Positions 1 through 8,762 of a stretch of 64,000 bases of DNA are shown here, in pieces (position 1 is the first letter of the stretch; every line of letters starts with the position of its first letter). Below the pieces are notes generated by a model. It saw only the letters and a program-made list of their open reading frames with translations. It had not been told where the DNA came from and did not search any database. The stretch comes from Maricaulis sp. GTDB taxonomy: Bacteria; Pseudomonadota; Alphaproteobacteria; Caulobacterales; Maricaulaceae. The stretch is from the NCBI RefSeq assembly GCF_017642925.1, contig NZ_JAEPOL010000005.1, forward strand, positions 124,001 through 188,000. Reading direction: 5' to 3'. The position numbers and the translations under genes were made by a program.

Positions 1-778
1 CGCGGCTCGAACCATAGAGCCAGTCCTGATCGGTCAGGTTCGGAGCCCCCTGCATGCGGTCGCCCGTACCGTCAGGCATGTGACAGGACGCACACTGGAT
101 GTCATAGGTCTCCTGCCCGCGGGCGAGCGCCTCGGCACTCACATCCCCGGCACGGCCGGACATCGACAGGACATAGTCGGCCACATCGGCGATCTCGCTG
201 CCGGTGAGCAGTTCGTCGCGGCCGAAGGACGGCATCTGCGAGAAACGGGTATCGGGATGTTCGCTCCGGATGCCGTAGCGCAGCGTGGTGCGGATATCCT
301 CATAGGTCCCGCCCCACAGCCAGACGTCGTCATTCAGGTTGGGGTAGCCGATGGCCCCCTGGGCGCCCGACCCGTGACAGGTCGCGCAATTGTCGCCGAA
401 AGCCGCCTCGCCCGCCGCGCGGACAAAGCCGAGCAGTTGGGGATCGTTCTCGATCTGATCGATCGAAGCCCCCTCGAGAGCCGCGAACCCGCTGGCCCGG
501 CTGGCGTGCAGCTCCTCAATGGCCTGGGCGACATTGGCCCGCTCGGAGTGGTCACGAAGGCCGCGGGTGTGGTCGGTCTCACCAGCCAGTCCCGGCAGGG
601 CCGGCCAGGCCGGCATGAAGATCATGTAGACCACGGACCAGGCGATGCTGGCGTAGAAGACCCACAGCCACCAGCGCGGCAACGGCGTGTCCAGTTCCTT
701 GATACCATCCCATTCGTGACCGGTCGTCGCGGTACCCGAATGGGCGTCTCTTTCGCGTTCTTGATCATGCTCGGACAT
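1..778 (-). CDS. ccoP: cbb3-type cytochrome c oxidase subunit III (diheme), 3' truncated by window edge
   Basis: Diheme subunit that carries electrons from soluble cytochrome c to CcoO and CcoN in the high-affinity cbb3 oxidase. The visible 259 codons hold an N-terminal cytoplasmic stretch, one membrane helix near residues 35-57 rich in Trp, and two CxxCH heme c motifs: CATCH near residue 131 and CASCH near residue 227. The C-terminus lies beyond base 1. The start codon lies inside the end of ccoQ (14-base overlap), which is typical of translational coupling in ccoNOQP operons. The frame has no stop inside the window, so it is partial and not broken. Confidence 0.93.
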   Translation of the reverse strand, partial: MSEHDQERERDAHSGTATTGHEWDGIKELDTPLPRWWLWVFYASIAWSVVYMIFMPAWPALPGLAGETDHTRGLRDHSERANVAQAIEELHASRASGFAALEGASIDQIENDPQLLGFVRAAGEAAFGDNCATCHGSGAQGAIGYPNLNDDVWLWGGTYEDIRTTLRYGIRSEHPDTRFSQMPSFGRDELLTGSEIADVADYVLSMSGRAGDVSAEALARGQETYDIQCASCHMPDGTGDRMQGAPNLTDQDWLYGSSR

Positions 779-962
779 GGGTCTCGTCCTTATTGTGATC
801 GGCCGTTTCCGGCTTGTCGGTTTCTTCCAGCGGCGTGCGCGCGGCGGCGTCGAATTTCGCCTGGTTACGCGGCCACAGCGCGTAGGCGAGCACCCCGGCG
901 AACAGGAGGACGAAGATCAGCAGCCCCCCTGTCTGGGCGAAGTTGGAAAGTGTCTCGTGCAT
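765..962 (-). CDS. ccoQ: cbb3-type cytochrome c oxidase subunit IV
   Basis: Small 65-residue membrane subunit that stabilises the cbb3 complex. It has one hydrophobic helix (about residues 13-30, ending in ALWPRN) followed by a charged cytoplasmic tail, the usual CcoQ/FixQ plan. It sits between ccoO (4-base gap) and ccoP (14-base overlap), and this position supports the call as much as the sequence does. Confidence 0.9.
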   Translation of the reverse strand: MHETLSNFAQTGGLLIFVLLFAGVLAYALWPRNQAKFDAAARTPLEETDKPETADHNKDETHVRA

Positions 963-966
963 CGCC

Positions 967-1728
967 CTACCTCAGGTTTTCGTCGGCTTCGGCCTCATAG
1001 GTGGAGAAGTCCACCATGGTGCCGAGCACCTGCAGATAGGCGACGAGCGCATCGAGCTCGGTGACCTGCGAGGGGTCGCCGTCAAAATCGCGCATCACCG
1101 CATTCGGATAGCGTTCCTGGAAGCCGTCATAATCGGCGGCGTAGGGATCCAGCTGGGTCGTGATGTCGGACACGGCGGTCTCGATCATCTCGTCGGTGTA
1201 GGGCACACCCACGCGGCGCAGCGCCCGCAGATTGGCCGCCACATTGTCGTAGTCCAGCTCGGAGGTTTCCAGGAAGGGGTAGTCCGGCATGATCGACTCC
1301 GGCACCACTGATTGCGGGTTGCGCAGGTGGTCGCGATGCCATTCATCCGAATACTTGCCCCCGACACGGGCGAGGTCCGGCCCCGTCCGCTTCGAGCCCC
1401 ACTGGAAGGGGTGGTCGTACATGCTCTCGGCCGCCAGCGAGTAGTGGCCGTAGCGCTCCACCTCGTCGCGCAGCGGGCGGACCATCTGCGAGTGGCAGTT
1501 GTAGCAACCCTCGCGGATGTAGATGTCCCGGCCCAGCTGTTCCAGCGGCGTGTAAGGGCGCACGCCTTCCACCTCTTCGATGGTCGAGTCGAGGTAGAAG
1601 AGCGGTGCGATTTCCACGATCCCGCCGATCGAGACCGTGACCAGGATGCCAACGGTCAGGAGGAGCGAGTTCTGCTCGAAGAGCTTGTTGTGGAGCTTGC
1701 TCCAGCGGCTTTTCTTTTGTTCTGACAT
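967..1728 (-). CDS. ccoO: cbb3-type cytochrome c oxidase subunit II (monoheme)
   Basis: Membrane-anchored monoheme cytochrome c subunit of cbb3 oxidase, 253 residues, normal for the family. One N-terminal helix lies at about residues 21-45. The heme motif GCYNCHSQM has Cys75, Cys78 and His79; a Met in MPDYPF further on is the likely distal ligand. The gene starts 9 bases after the ccoN stop, so it is in the same transcript. Confidence 0.96.
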   Translation of the reverse strand: MSEQKKSRWSKLHNKLFEQNSLLLTVGILVTVSIGGIVEIAPLFYLDSTIEEVEGVRPYTPLEQLGRDIYIREGCYNCHSQMVRPLRDEVERYGHYSLAAESMYDHPFQWGSKRTGPDLARVGGKYSDEWHRDHLRNPQSVVPESIMPDYPFLETSELDYDNVAANLRALRRVGVPYTDEMIETAVSDITTQLDPYAADYDGFQERYPNAVMRDFDGDPSQVTELDALVAYLQVLGTMVDFSTYEAEADENLR

Positions 1729-1737
1729 GACAGGCCC

Positions 1738-3390
1738 CTATTCGGCCGGAACGGCGGCGGACTGAGGAATGACATTCTCGTCTTCCTCTTTCACGTCGCC
1801 CTTGATCGTGCGGTACATGTTGTAGGCCATGATGATCGCGCCGCTCAGGTAGAGCAGACCGCCGACGGCCCGGATGATGTAGGAGATGTGCATCGCCTCC
1901 ACGGTCTCCACGAAGGAGAATTCCAGGAAGCCGAGCTCGTTATAGGCCCGCCACATCAGACCCTGCATGATGCCCGCGACCCACATCGAGGTGATGTAGA
2001 GCAGGATGCCGAAGGTCGCGATCCAGAAGTGCCAGTCGATCAGCGCCTTGGAATGCATGCCCTTGCGCTTCCACAACCAGGGAACCAAGCAGTAGACGGC
2101 CCCGAAGGAGATGAAGCCGACCCAGCCCAGTGCACCGGAGTGCACGTGGCCGACGGTCCAGTCGGTGTAGTGCGAGAGCGCGTTGACGGCGCGGACCGAC
2201 ATCACCGGTCCCTCGAAGGTCGACATGCCGTAGAAGGCGACCGACAGGACCAGCATCCGCACGACCGGGTCGGTGCGCAGCTTGTCCCAGGCGCCCGACA
2301 GGGTCATCAGGCCGTTGATCATGCCACCCCAGGACGGCATCCACAGCATCACCGAGAAGGTCATGCCCAGCGTCTGCGCCCATTCCGGCAGGGCCGTGTA
2401 GTGCAGGTGGTGCGGACCGGCCCAGATGTAGATGAAGATCAGCGACCAGAAGTGGATGATCGACAGGCGGTAGGAATAGACCGGGCGCTGAACGCGTTTG
2501 GGGATGAAGTAGTACATGATCCCCAAGAAGCCGGCCGTCAGGAAGAAGCCCACCGCGTTGTGGCCGTACCACCACTGTGTCAGCGCGTCCTGCACACCGG
2601 CAAAGAGCGAGTAGCTGCGCGCGCCGAAGAAGCTGACCGGCATGGCCAGATTGTTGACCACGTGCAGCACGGCGATCGTGACGATGAAAGCGAGGTAGAA
2701 CCAGTTCGCCACATAGATGTGCGGCTCCTTGCGCTTCCACAGCGTGCCGAGGAAGACCAGCAGATAGGCCACCCAGACGATGGTCAGCCACAGGTCGGTA
2801 TACCATTCCGGCTCGGCATATTCCTTGGACTGGGTGATGCCGATCACATAGCCGGTTGCGGCCATGACGATGAAGAGCTGGTAGCCCCAGAACACGAACC
2901 ACGGCCAGATACCGCCGGCGATCCGCGTCCGGCAGGTACGCTGCACGACGTAGAAGGACGTCGCCAGCAGCGCATTGCCGCCGAAGGCAAAGATCACCGC
3001 CGAAGTGTGCAGCGGGCGCAGGCGACCGAAACTGGTGAAGCCGAATTGCTCGATATTGAGCACCGGAAAAGCCAGCTGGAAGGCGATGACCACGCCGACC
3101 AGAAGCCCGGCAATGCCCCAGAACATGGTGGCAATGGCACCGGCCTTGACCAGGTTCTCGTTGTATTCGCGTTCGTCATTGACGACGCCGCCATTGGCAA
3201 TGGTCCCGACGATCAGGATGATACCCGTCAGGAACCCGCCCAGCAGAAGCCAGGCCTGGCCGCGCATCGCGGCCTCGGGTGCGTAGGCCGCTGCGAACAG
3301 CGACCAGAGCGCCCCCAGGAAGGTGATGAGAAGGACGACGGCAGTGGAAGGATCGGCCCCTGCGCGTCGCAGCACTTGCGGCGTAGACAT
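1738..3390 (-). CDS. ccoN: cbb3-type cytochrome c oxidase catalytic subunit I
   Basis: Catalytic heme-copper subunit that reduces O2 to water at low oxygen and pumps protons. The 550 residues have about twelve or more membrane helices. The expected metal ligands are visible: His128 (RPLHTS, low-spin heme), His277 (WYGHNAV) with His327-His328 (GPHHLH) for CuB, and His415/His417 (GHVHSGA) for the hemes. It is somewhat longer than the usual 480-residue core, with an extra N-terminal hydrophobic region. It is the first gene of the operon. An obvious FNR box was not found upstream; two 7-of-10 matches exist (3406-3419 and 3571-3584) and are not convincing. Confidence 0.97.
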   Translation of the reverse strand: MSTPQVLRRAGADPSTAVVLLITFLGALWSLFAAAYAPEAAMRGQAWLLLGGFLTGIILIVGTIANGGVVNDEREYNENLVKAGAIATMFWGIAGLLVGVVIAFQLAFPVLNIEQFGFTSFGRLRPLHTSAVIFAFGGNALLATSFYVVQRTCRTRIAGGIWPWFVFWGYQLFIVMAATGYVIGITQSKEYAEPEWYTDLWLTIVWVAYLLVFLGTLWKRKEPHIYVANWFYLAFIVTIAVLHVVNNLAMPVSFFGARSYSLFAGVQDALTQWWYGHNAVGFFLTAGFLGIMYYFIPKRVQRPVYSYRLSIIHFWSLIFIYIWAGPHHLHYTALPEWAQTLGMTFSVMLWMPSWGGMINGLMTLSGAWDKLRTDPVVRMLVLSVAFYGMSTFEGPVMSVRAVNALSHYTDWTVGHVHSGALGWVGFISFGAVYCLVPWLWKRKGMHSKALIDWHFWIATFGILLYITSMWVAGIMQGLMWRAYNELGFLEFSFVETVEAMHISYIIRAVGGLLYLSGAIIMAYNMYRTIKGDVKEEDENVIPQSAAVPAE

Positions 3391-3840
3391 TTATGCGCCC
3401 CCGGATTGGCTGTTATCGAGCCCGGTTTAGCGCACTATCCCCCAAAAACTCTATGGCAATTTGTCGCGTGCGTCGAAATGGAACTGCTACACGGTCTTGC
3501 CGCGACTCGGTGCGAGGGATTGCCCGCCGATATTCACCGGTCCACGCGCCAGACTATGCAGGCCTCGCGTTTGATTCCCAAGCAATTTTTAAAAGAAATC
3601 GCCAATCCGGACGATCAGCCTCCACGAGCAACGCCAAGTCGTAATGCGTCAAGCCGCCGCTGTGGCAGGCCCGGCGGCACAAAATACATCGCCGAGTTCC
3701 TCGATGCCGTATGCGCCGACGTTCAGGGGGACGACACAGGTCGTCGCGATGCACATCGATCCCGTTTCCATCGATGCGCTCAATACCGGCTTCGCCGGGG
3801 ATCCGGACGCGCAATGCAGGGAAAGCTGACGGCCGGAAAA
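3391..3840. other. 450-base intergenic region between ccoN and tal
   Basis: No credible gene is seen. The ORFs here have no recognisable product, and the composition is less GC-rich than its neighbours (an AT-rich patch at 3580-3600). It must contain the ccoN promoter on the minus strand. A partial FNR-like pair of half sites, TTGGC-TGTT-ATCGA, lies 16 bases upstream of ccoN, which is too close to the start codon for a normal activator site. Confidence 0.5.
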
Positions 3841-3864
3841 CCGGTCAGAGAATGCTCTGACCGG
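3837..3864 (-). terminator. Intrinsic terminator overlapping the end of tal
   Basis: A perfect 10-bp inverted repeat with a 4-base loop (3841-3850 pairs with 3855-3864) is followed on the minus strand by TTTT. The tal stop codon (3845-3847) lies inside the hairpin, so the last codons of tal form one arm. On the plus strand the hairpin is followed by TCTTTTT, so it may work in both directions. Confidence 0.8.
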
Positions 3865-4498
3865 TCTTTTTCCAGTCTGCCAGGAAGGCTTCGAGCCCTG
3901 CATCGGTGAGCTTGTGCTTGACCAGCCCCTTGAGCACCGCCGGCGGCACGGTGGCCACGTCGGCGCCAGCAAGCGCGCACTGCTGGACATGATCGGCCGA
4001 GCGGATCGAGGCGGCCAGGATTTCCGTCTCGAAGCCGTAATTGTCGTAGATGATCCGCAGGTTCTCGATCAGCTCCATGCCATCAACACCCAAATCGTCC
4101 AGGCGGCCGATGAAGGGCGAGATATAGGTCGCGCCGGCCTTGGCAGCGAGCAGGCCCTGATTGGCCGAAAAGCACAGAGTGACATTGGTCTTGATGCCGT
4201 CATCCGTCAGCGCCCGGCAGGCTTTCAGGCCGTCGAAGGTCAGCGGCAGCTTGACCACAACATTGTCGGCCAGCGCTGCCAGCTTACGTCCCTCAGTGAT
4301 CATCCCGTCAGTATCCATAGCCGTAACTTCAGCACTCACGGGACCATCCACCAGCGCGCAGATTTCCTTCGTCACCTCGATGAAGTCGCGGCCGGACTTG
4401 GCGATCAGTGAGGGGTTGGTCGTCACGCCATCGACCAGGCCGGCCTCATTGAGTTCGGTGATTTCAGCAACGTCGGCGGTATCGACAAAGAATTTCAT
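3845..4498 (-). CDS. tal: Transaldolase (TalC/FSA-type, short form)
   Basis: Cytosolic enzyme of the non-oxidative pentose phosphate pathway that moves a dihydroxyacetone unit between sugar phosphates. The 217-residue length and the start [13 protein letters not shown] are those of the short transaldolase/fructose-6-phosphate aldolase subfamily. The Schiff-base lysine is in NVVVKLPLT (about residue 87), and TTNPSLI and ANQGLLAA are family motifs. It stands alone, bounded by its own terminator. Transaldolase and F6P aldolase activity cannot be separated by eye; transaldolase is the usual assignment. Confidence 0.93.
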   Translation of the reverse strand: MKFFVDTADVAEITELNEAGLVDGVTTNPSLIAKSGRDFIEVTKEICALVDGPVSAEVTAMDTDGMITEGRKLAALADNVVVKLPLTFDGLKACRALTDDGIKTNVTLCFSANQGLLAAKAGATYISPFIGRLDDLGVDGMELIENLRIIYDNYGFETEILAASIRSADHVQQCALAGADVATVPPAVLKGLVKHKLTDAGLEAFLADWKKTGQSIL

Positions 4499-4577
4499 GA
4501 CTTAACTCCAATCGGACGGCAGGCCGTTTGCGCGCGACCGGTCCTACTATGTCCATGTGACAACTTAAATGAAACGC

Positions 4578-5831
4578 TCAATAGCTGGCCTGTTCCACGC
4601 GGAAGCCGGCCTCACGCAGTGCCGCTTCGATGCGGTCCATATGGGCGGCATCCTGCGCTTCCAGCGAGATGTCGATATAGGTCACCTTCGCCGGCAGGTC
4701 GGAGAAGGTCTTGTGATAGGCCACATCCGTGACATTGCCCTCGGCCCGCGAGATCACGTCGGACACGGCCGACAACTGGCCCGGCACATCGACCAGCTCG
4801 ATGCGCAGCCGCGCCAGGCGGCGGGACCGGGCAAGGTCCCTAAGCAACAGCGAAGACAGCAGCCGGGTATCGACATTCCCGCCCGTGAGAACCAGTCCGA
4901 CCCGCTTGCCGCCAAACCGTTCGGGCGCGGCGAGAACGCCGGCCAGCCCCACGGCGCCCGCACCTTCCGGCAGCACGCGCAGATGCGAGATGAAGAGGTT
5001 CAGGGCTCGTTCGATCTGGCGCTCATCTGCAACAAGCACATCGTCGAGAATATCGCTGAGGATTTCGCGCGTCAGCTCGCCAGGCTCTCGCACGGCGATT
5101 CCCTCTGCCAGGGTAAAGCCGCCAATCGGCCGGTCAGTCCCGTGATAGATATTGGCAAAAGACGGAAAGAGATCCGACTGAACGCCCACGAGTTCGATAT
5201 CCGGCTTTATCTGGCGCGCCGCGAGTCCGCAGCCCGCCGCCAGCCCGCCCCCGCCGATCGGCAGGACCAGCGTGTCGAGATCGGGATATTCGGCGAGCAT
5301 CTCACGGGCGAGCGTTCCCTGCCCGGCCAGAACGACCGGGTCGTCGAACGGGTGGATGAACACCGCACCGGTCTCCGCCGACAGTGACAGGGCATGCGCC
5401 TTCGCCGCATCGAAGTCCGCGCCCGTGATGTCGACCTCGGCTCCGAGCGCCCGGGTCTGGTGGACCTTCACCATCGGTGTGCCTTCGGGCATCACGATGG
5501 TTGCCCTTATGCCCATCGCTGTCGCATGGCGCGCAACGCCCTGGGCGTGGTTGCCTGCCGATGCGGCCACCACGCCACGACGGCGTTCCGCCTCGCTCAG
5601 GGCCGCGAGACGGGCATAGGCGCCACGTTCCTTGAAGGATCCGGTCGCCTGGAGGTTTTCAAGCTTCACGACGACCTCACAGCCCAGCGCTTTGGAGAGC
5701 GCGGGCGATGGCAGGCAGGGCGAGCGCAGGATGCCGCCCATGCCCTGTTCGTGAAGCCTGTCGACAAAAGCGAACGCGCCGGCGAGGTCGCCGGGCATGT
5801 CTGCCGCAGGCTGTGAGGCTGTAAGGGGCAT
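4578..5831 (-). CDS. ilvA: Threonine ammonia-lyase with C-terminal ACT domain
   Basis: PLP enzyme that deaminates threonine to 2-oxobutanoate, the first step toward isoleucine. The start chosen is MPLTASQPAAD at 5831 (417 residues); the frame stays open upstream, but the upstream bases hold a terminator hairpin and cannot be coding. The PLP lysine is in TGSFKERGAYA near residue 65, SAGNHAQG binds phosphate, and GGGGLAAG follows. An ACT domain covers about residues 340-417 (LVDVPGQLSAVSDV), as in the shorter TdcB-like class with one ACT domain. It is unlinked to the threonine operon at 55864-60183. Confidence 0.93.
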   Translation of the reverse strand: MPLTASQPAADMPGDLAGAFAFVDRLHEQGMGGILRSPCLPSPALSKALGCEVVVKLENLQATGSFKERGAYARLAALSEAERRRGVVAASAGNHAQGVARHATAMGIRATIVMPEGTPMVKVHQTRALGAEVDITGADFDAAKAHALSLSAETGAVFIHPFDDPVVLAGQGTLAREMLAEYPDLDTLVLPIGGGGLAAGCGLAARQIKPDIELVGVQSDLFPSFANIYHGTDRPIGGFTLAEGIAVREPGELTREILSDILDDVLVADERQIERALNLFISHLRVLPEGAGAVGLAGVLAAPERFGGKRVGLVLTGGNVDTRLLSSLLLRDLARSRRLARLRIELVDVPGQLSAVSDVISRAEGNVTDVAYHKTFSDLPAKVTYIDISLEAQDAAHMDRIEAALREAGFRVEQASY

Positions 5832-5867
5832 TCTCAGGTCTCCGGTCAGCCGGACACGCCAGACACG

Positions 5868-5896
5868 AAAAAGCCCCGCTCCTTTGGGAGCGAGGC
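5868..5896 (-). terminator. Intrinsic terminator after the 49-residue peptide gene
   Basis: A GC-rich hairpin (5873-5882 with 5887-5896, one mismatch) is followed on the minus strand by five T. It separates the small membrane peptide gene upstream from the threonine ammonia-lyase gene, which therefore needs its own start of transcription. Confidence 0.75.
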
Positions 5897-5928
5897 CGGT
5901 TTTCCGTGTCGTGATGTCCGGTGGGACG

Positions 5929-6078
5929 TCAAACAGGCGTCGGCAGCGCTCCCGCAAGGGCGAGGCCAATAATAATCGAAAGGAGAATGAGGCCGGACAT
6001 CATCAGCGTCCGGACCTTGGCGGTCCGCTCTTCGTCGACCCGTCGGGCAATGGCGATGGCACGAGCGCGATTACGCAT
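5929..6078 (-). CDS. Small single-pass membrane peptide, 49 residues, unknown function
   Basis: A 49-codon frame begins MRNRARAIAIARRVDEER, so the N-terminus is strongly basic, and then has one hydrophobic helix at about residues 26-46 (LMMSGLILLSIIIGLALAG). A good ribosome binding site (AAGAGGAA, 5 bases before ATG) and a dedicated rho-independent terminator 33 bases after the stop support a real gene. No family is recognised. The N-in topology is predicted from the positive charges. It could be a membrane stress peptide or a subunit of a larger complex; nothing nearby decides this. Confidence 0.65.
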   Translation of the reverse strand: MRNRARAIAIARRVDEERTAKVRTLMMSGLILLSIIIGLALAGALPTPV

Positions 6079-6141
6079 GTCATTCCTCTTTCAGCTGACA
6101 ATTACAATGGGGTGTCTTCGCCGCCCTGTCCAGCCCCCGGC

Positions 6142-6714
6142 CTATCCAGCACGGTCATATGCCATGCGCAGCCATTCGATCAGTTCGGCATCCACATCCT
6201 CGACCGAGCCGAGGCGCACCCTGTGCGACACCATACCGTTGAAGGAACCGGACGCTTCCAGACGCCGCTGCGGAGGCACGTCCTTGAGATTGATGCCGAC
6301 ATCGACCCGGGTTTTGGTCGAAGGCTGGACGAGCGCGAACTGCTTGGCACGGCGCAGGCTGACATAGGTCTTCTTCGGTGCTTGTTCGACATCGCCGCCA
6401 AAGCCGGCAACAGCATCGGCGATCGCGTCATGGATCGGCCGGAGCCCAGCCTTGTCGCCGGCATACTGCGCGGCCACGAGGTCGGTGGACGGATCGGGAA
6501 GCTTGGTCGCCACACCGCCTCGCACCTCATGAGCCACCAGATTGGCAAAACCGTGCGTCATGCCGTGCTCCCTCTTGAGCAGTTCGACCATCTCGCCATG
6601 CTTTTCCAGACCGCTGGCCTTCACGATCGCCACCCAGTCAGCCAGTGGCTTTCCGGTCTTCTCGGGCATGTTGGCCACCATCTTGTCGGCCATTTCCTGC
6701 GGGGACTGCGCCAT
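6142..6714 (-). CDS. DUF4287 and DUF5655 domain protein
   Basis: 190 residues. The N-terminal third (TGKPLADWVAIVKASGLEK) matches my knowledge of DUF4287, and the rest (KKTYVSLRRAKQFALVQPS, TKTRVDVGINLKD) matches DUF5655, a domain thought to bind nucleic acid or act on a small ligand; its function is not known. It is the third gene of an ArsR-SRPBCC-DUF4287 operon, starting 10 bases after the SRPBCC stop. This trio recurs in proteobacteria, so a shared role in a stress or small-molecule response is inferred. Confidence 0.82.
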   Translation of the reverse strand: MAQSPQEMADKMVANMPEKTGKPLADWVAIVKASGLEKHGEMVELLKREHGMTHGFANLVAHEVRGGVATKLPDPSTDLVAAQYAGDKAGLRPIHDAIADAVAGFGGDVEQAPKKTYVSLRRAKQFALVQPSTKTRVDVGINLKDVPPQRRLEASGSFNGMVSHRVRLGSVEDVDAELIEWLRMAYDRAG

Positions 6715-6724
6715 GTCTGCCTCC

Positions 6725-7291
6725 CTACCCTTTCGGCGCCCGGTCGAGCGGCCAGTTTTCCGAGCGCGCGGTCTTCGGCGTCATCGGCGCCATCAGTGAG
6801 AACATGAACAGCAAGGCCTGACCGCCGAAGGTTGCCTTGCCGGTCTCGACGACCGATTTGAGATTCTCGGAGATGAATTTCGCCCCCTGGGCCATCTGCT
6901 TTTCCGACTTCGAAACCGGATCGCCAGCCGGATGCTCGTTGATCAGCGTGAATTCCGTACCACCATCCACCTCTTTGAGCTGATAGCGAACGATCGAGGC
7001 CGGATCCTCGGACGTGGTGAAGCGGAAGGTGTGCGCATAGCGACGCGGCGGATCGAACTCGATCACCTCGCCCATCGCCATGGTGAACTTGCCGTCCGGC
7101 GAGCGCATGGCAAACGGGGCACCGGTCTTGAGCCCCGGCGTGTCGTATTGTCCGCCGAAGAAGAAGGGCAGCGGACGATCGGTGCGGATCAGCTCCGACC
7201 AGACTGTCTCGATCGAAGCGCGGATCACCACGCGGTACATGGATGTGCGAACGGCATCCGCCTGTTCGGCCTTGCTGGCTGTTTCACTCAT
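6725..7291 (-). CDS. SRPBCC / AHSA1-family protein
   Basis: 188-residue START-like protein. The first part, IRASIETVWSELIRTDRPLPFFFGGQ, is the typical AHSA1 helix-grip opening, and TEFTLINEHP is the usual core strand. A C-terminal extension of about 50 residues follows. Such proteins bind hydrophobic ligands in a cavity; the ligand is unknown. It overlaps the ArsR gene by 8 bases and is surely co-transcribed with it. Confidence 0.85.
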   Translation of the reverse strand: MSETASKAEQADAVRTSMYRVVIRASIETVWSELIRTDRPLPFFFGGQYDTPGLKTGAPFAMRSPDGKFTMAMGEVIEFDPPRRYAHTFRFTTSEDPASIVRYQLKEVDGGTEFTLINEHPAGDPVSKSEKQMAQGAKFISENLKSVVETGKATFGGQALLFMFSLMAPMTPKTARSENWPLDRAPKG

Positions 7292-7688
7292 GGCTTTCCC
7301 CTTGTCTGCCCCCTGTCGCCGTCCGGCCCTTTCCGGCCGCGACGTCCCCCCCGTCCGCCGCAGCGCGCTGCTCGGCGAGGTATTTGATATCCAGCGTGCG
7401 ACCGGCCCACAGCGCCGAATACTCGCTCGTCCAGCGGTCGTGGATCATCTGGATAGGAACCGCATTCATGTAGAGATGGCGCGTCCGGCCGCGCTTGTCG
7501 GAAATGATCAGCTGCGCGTCCTCCAGCACAGCCAGATGGCGCATCACCGCCACCCGGCTGACATCGAATCCGCTGGCGACCTGCCCGACAGAACAGCCGG
7601 GATGATTTTTCACGCAGTCGAGCATGCGGCGGCGCTGGGCATTCCCCAGTGCCTGGAAAACCGCATCCATCGAGTCCGGAGACATCAT
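7284..7688 (-). CDS. ArsR-family winged-helix transcriptional regulator
   Basis: 134 residues with the start at the tandem ATGATG at 7683-7688, chosen because GAGGA lies 5 bases upstream; the longer reading start at 7703 falls inside the operator. The HTH region is GCSVGQVASGFDVSRVAVMRHLAVLEDAQLI, with the wing DKRGRTRHLYMN. There is no Cys-rich metal site of the ArsR/SmtB kind, and it belongs to the ArsR group that controls AHSA1 genes. It probably represses itself and the two following genes through the palindrome at 7701-7722. Confidence 0.9.
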   Translation of the reverse strand: MMSPDSMDAVFQALGNAQRRRMLDCVKNHPGCSVGQVASGFDVSRVAVMRHLAVLEDAQLIISDKRGRTRHLYMNAVPIQMIHDRWTSEYSALWAGRTLDIKYLAEQRAAADGGDVAAGKGRTATGGRQGESHE

Positions 7689-7700
7689 CACAATCCTCAA

Positions 7701-7722
7701 CATGTAATGCTTTTATTACATG
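7701..7722. promoter_or_regulatory. Putative ArsR operator palindrome
   Basis: CATGTAAT and ATTACATG form a perfect 8-bp inverted repeat around a 6-base AT-rich centre. It is 12 bases upstream of the chosen ArsR start codon, where a repressor would block transcription start. AT-rich dyads like this are typical ArsR-family operators. Binding is inferred. Confidence 0.75.
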
Positions 7723-7792
7723 TTTGGACGCACAAAATGTCAAGCACACAAGGGACTACGCACTACGGCACTGAAAAACGTAATGATTATAG

Positions 7793-8755
7793 CTAGTTTT
7801 TGAAGCGACCTGCGACCCGCCGGACGAAAGCCTCCACCTGCTCCGGCACGATCACCAGCGGCATGTGACCGCCGCCATCCAGCGTTTCGATGTCAGCGTC
7901 CGGCAAGGCCTGACGCAAGACGGCAATCTGGTCGCCGGCAGACAGGATGCGGTCGTCGGTGCCGTAAAAGAGCCCGACCGGCACTTCGATACCGTCGATG
8001 CGCCCCGTGATATCGTCCATGTCCTTCGCTACACACTGCAGGTCTGTCGCCGCCGCATAGAAGGCCTCCGGACGCAGGCTGAGCAGACCACCGCCCCGTG
8101 TGCGGAAATCCTTGGGCGGGGCGTCGGGCCCGAAGACGAAGGCCAGGGTCTTTTCGCCATTGCGGATCGACATCGGTACCGCCAGCGTATTCGCCACCAG
8201 ACGGCGCAGGGCCGGGTTGGCGATATTGATGCCGGCAAAGGCTTCAGCCGGTTGAGACGGTGCCTGTATCAGCGCCGAAACCAGCGCCAGCGCCTTCACC
8301 CGCTCAGGATGATTGACCGCCAGCGCCAGCGAAACAGCCCCTCCGAGCGAATGCCCGACGAGGATGGCGGGGCCGATCCCTTCCTTTTCGAGCATCTCGG
8401 CGATCATGCGGGCCTGTTCAGGAATGCGCGCCCGCTCGTCGCCGTCGCGCTCCGACCAGCCGCACCCGGGGCGATCGATTGCGATGACCCGGAAATCCCC
8501 GGCCAATCGGTCGACCAGGGCATAGCCGAAATTGTGCAGATTGCCGGCCAGGCCGTGGATCATCACGACCGGCGGCCCCTCGCCCTGCTCGGTCCAGTGG
8601 ATACGCCCGCCGGAGACTTCGGTGAAGCGGCCGCGCGCGGGGATCGCCGCTGCAGCTTTCTTCGCAACGGCAATACTGAACCGCCAGGCGAGAACCAGGG
8701 CCAGAAGGATCAGGGCGAACAGCCCAACGAAGATCCACATGATGATCGACAGCAT
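7793..8755 (-). CDS. Membrane-anchored alpha/beta hydrolase
   Basis: 320 residues. An N-terminal helix (about residues 5-27) anchors the protein or serves as an uncleaved signal. The alpha/beta hydrolase fold follows: oxyanion motif MIHGLAGN, nucleophile GHSLGG, Asp in FYGTDDRIL and His in GGGHMP. The gene starts 7 bases after the SDR stop and is third in an operon with a Baeyer-Villiger monooxygenase and an SDR. A role in cleaving the ester or lactone made by the monooxygenase is inferred from context. The exact substrate is unknown. Confidence 0.88.
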   Translation of the reverse strand: MLSIIMWIFVGLFALILLALVLAWRFSIAVAKKAAAAIPARGRFTEVSGGRIHWTEQGEGPPVVMIHGLAGNLHNFGYALVDRLAGDFRVIAIDRPGCGWSERDGDERARIPEQARMIAEMLEKEGIGPAILVGHSLGGAVSLALAVNHPERVKALALVSALIQAPSQPAEAFAGINIANPALRRLVANTLAVPMSIRNGEKTLAFVFGPDAPPKDFRTRGGGLLSLRPEAFYAAATDLQCVAKDMDDITGRIDGIEVPVGLFYGTDDRILSAGDQIAVLRQALPDADIETLDGGGHMPLVIVPEQVEAFVRRVAGRFKN

Positions 8756-8762
8756 GTTTGCC

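Noticed and set aside
3406-3584. FNR-box-like sequences upstream of ccoN
   Set aside because: Two matches of 7 of 10 bases, one only 16 bases from the start codon. Random matches of this quality are expected.
1888-3909. A 673-residue open frame on the plus strand opposite ccoN
   Set aside because: It is the antisense shadow of a clear ccoN gene, His/Gln/Arg-rich and typical of GC-rich antisense frames, with no recognisable domain.
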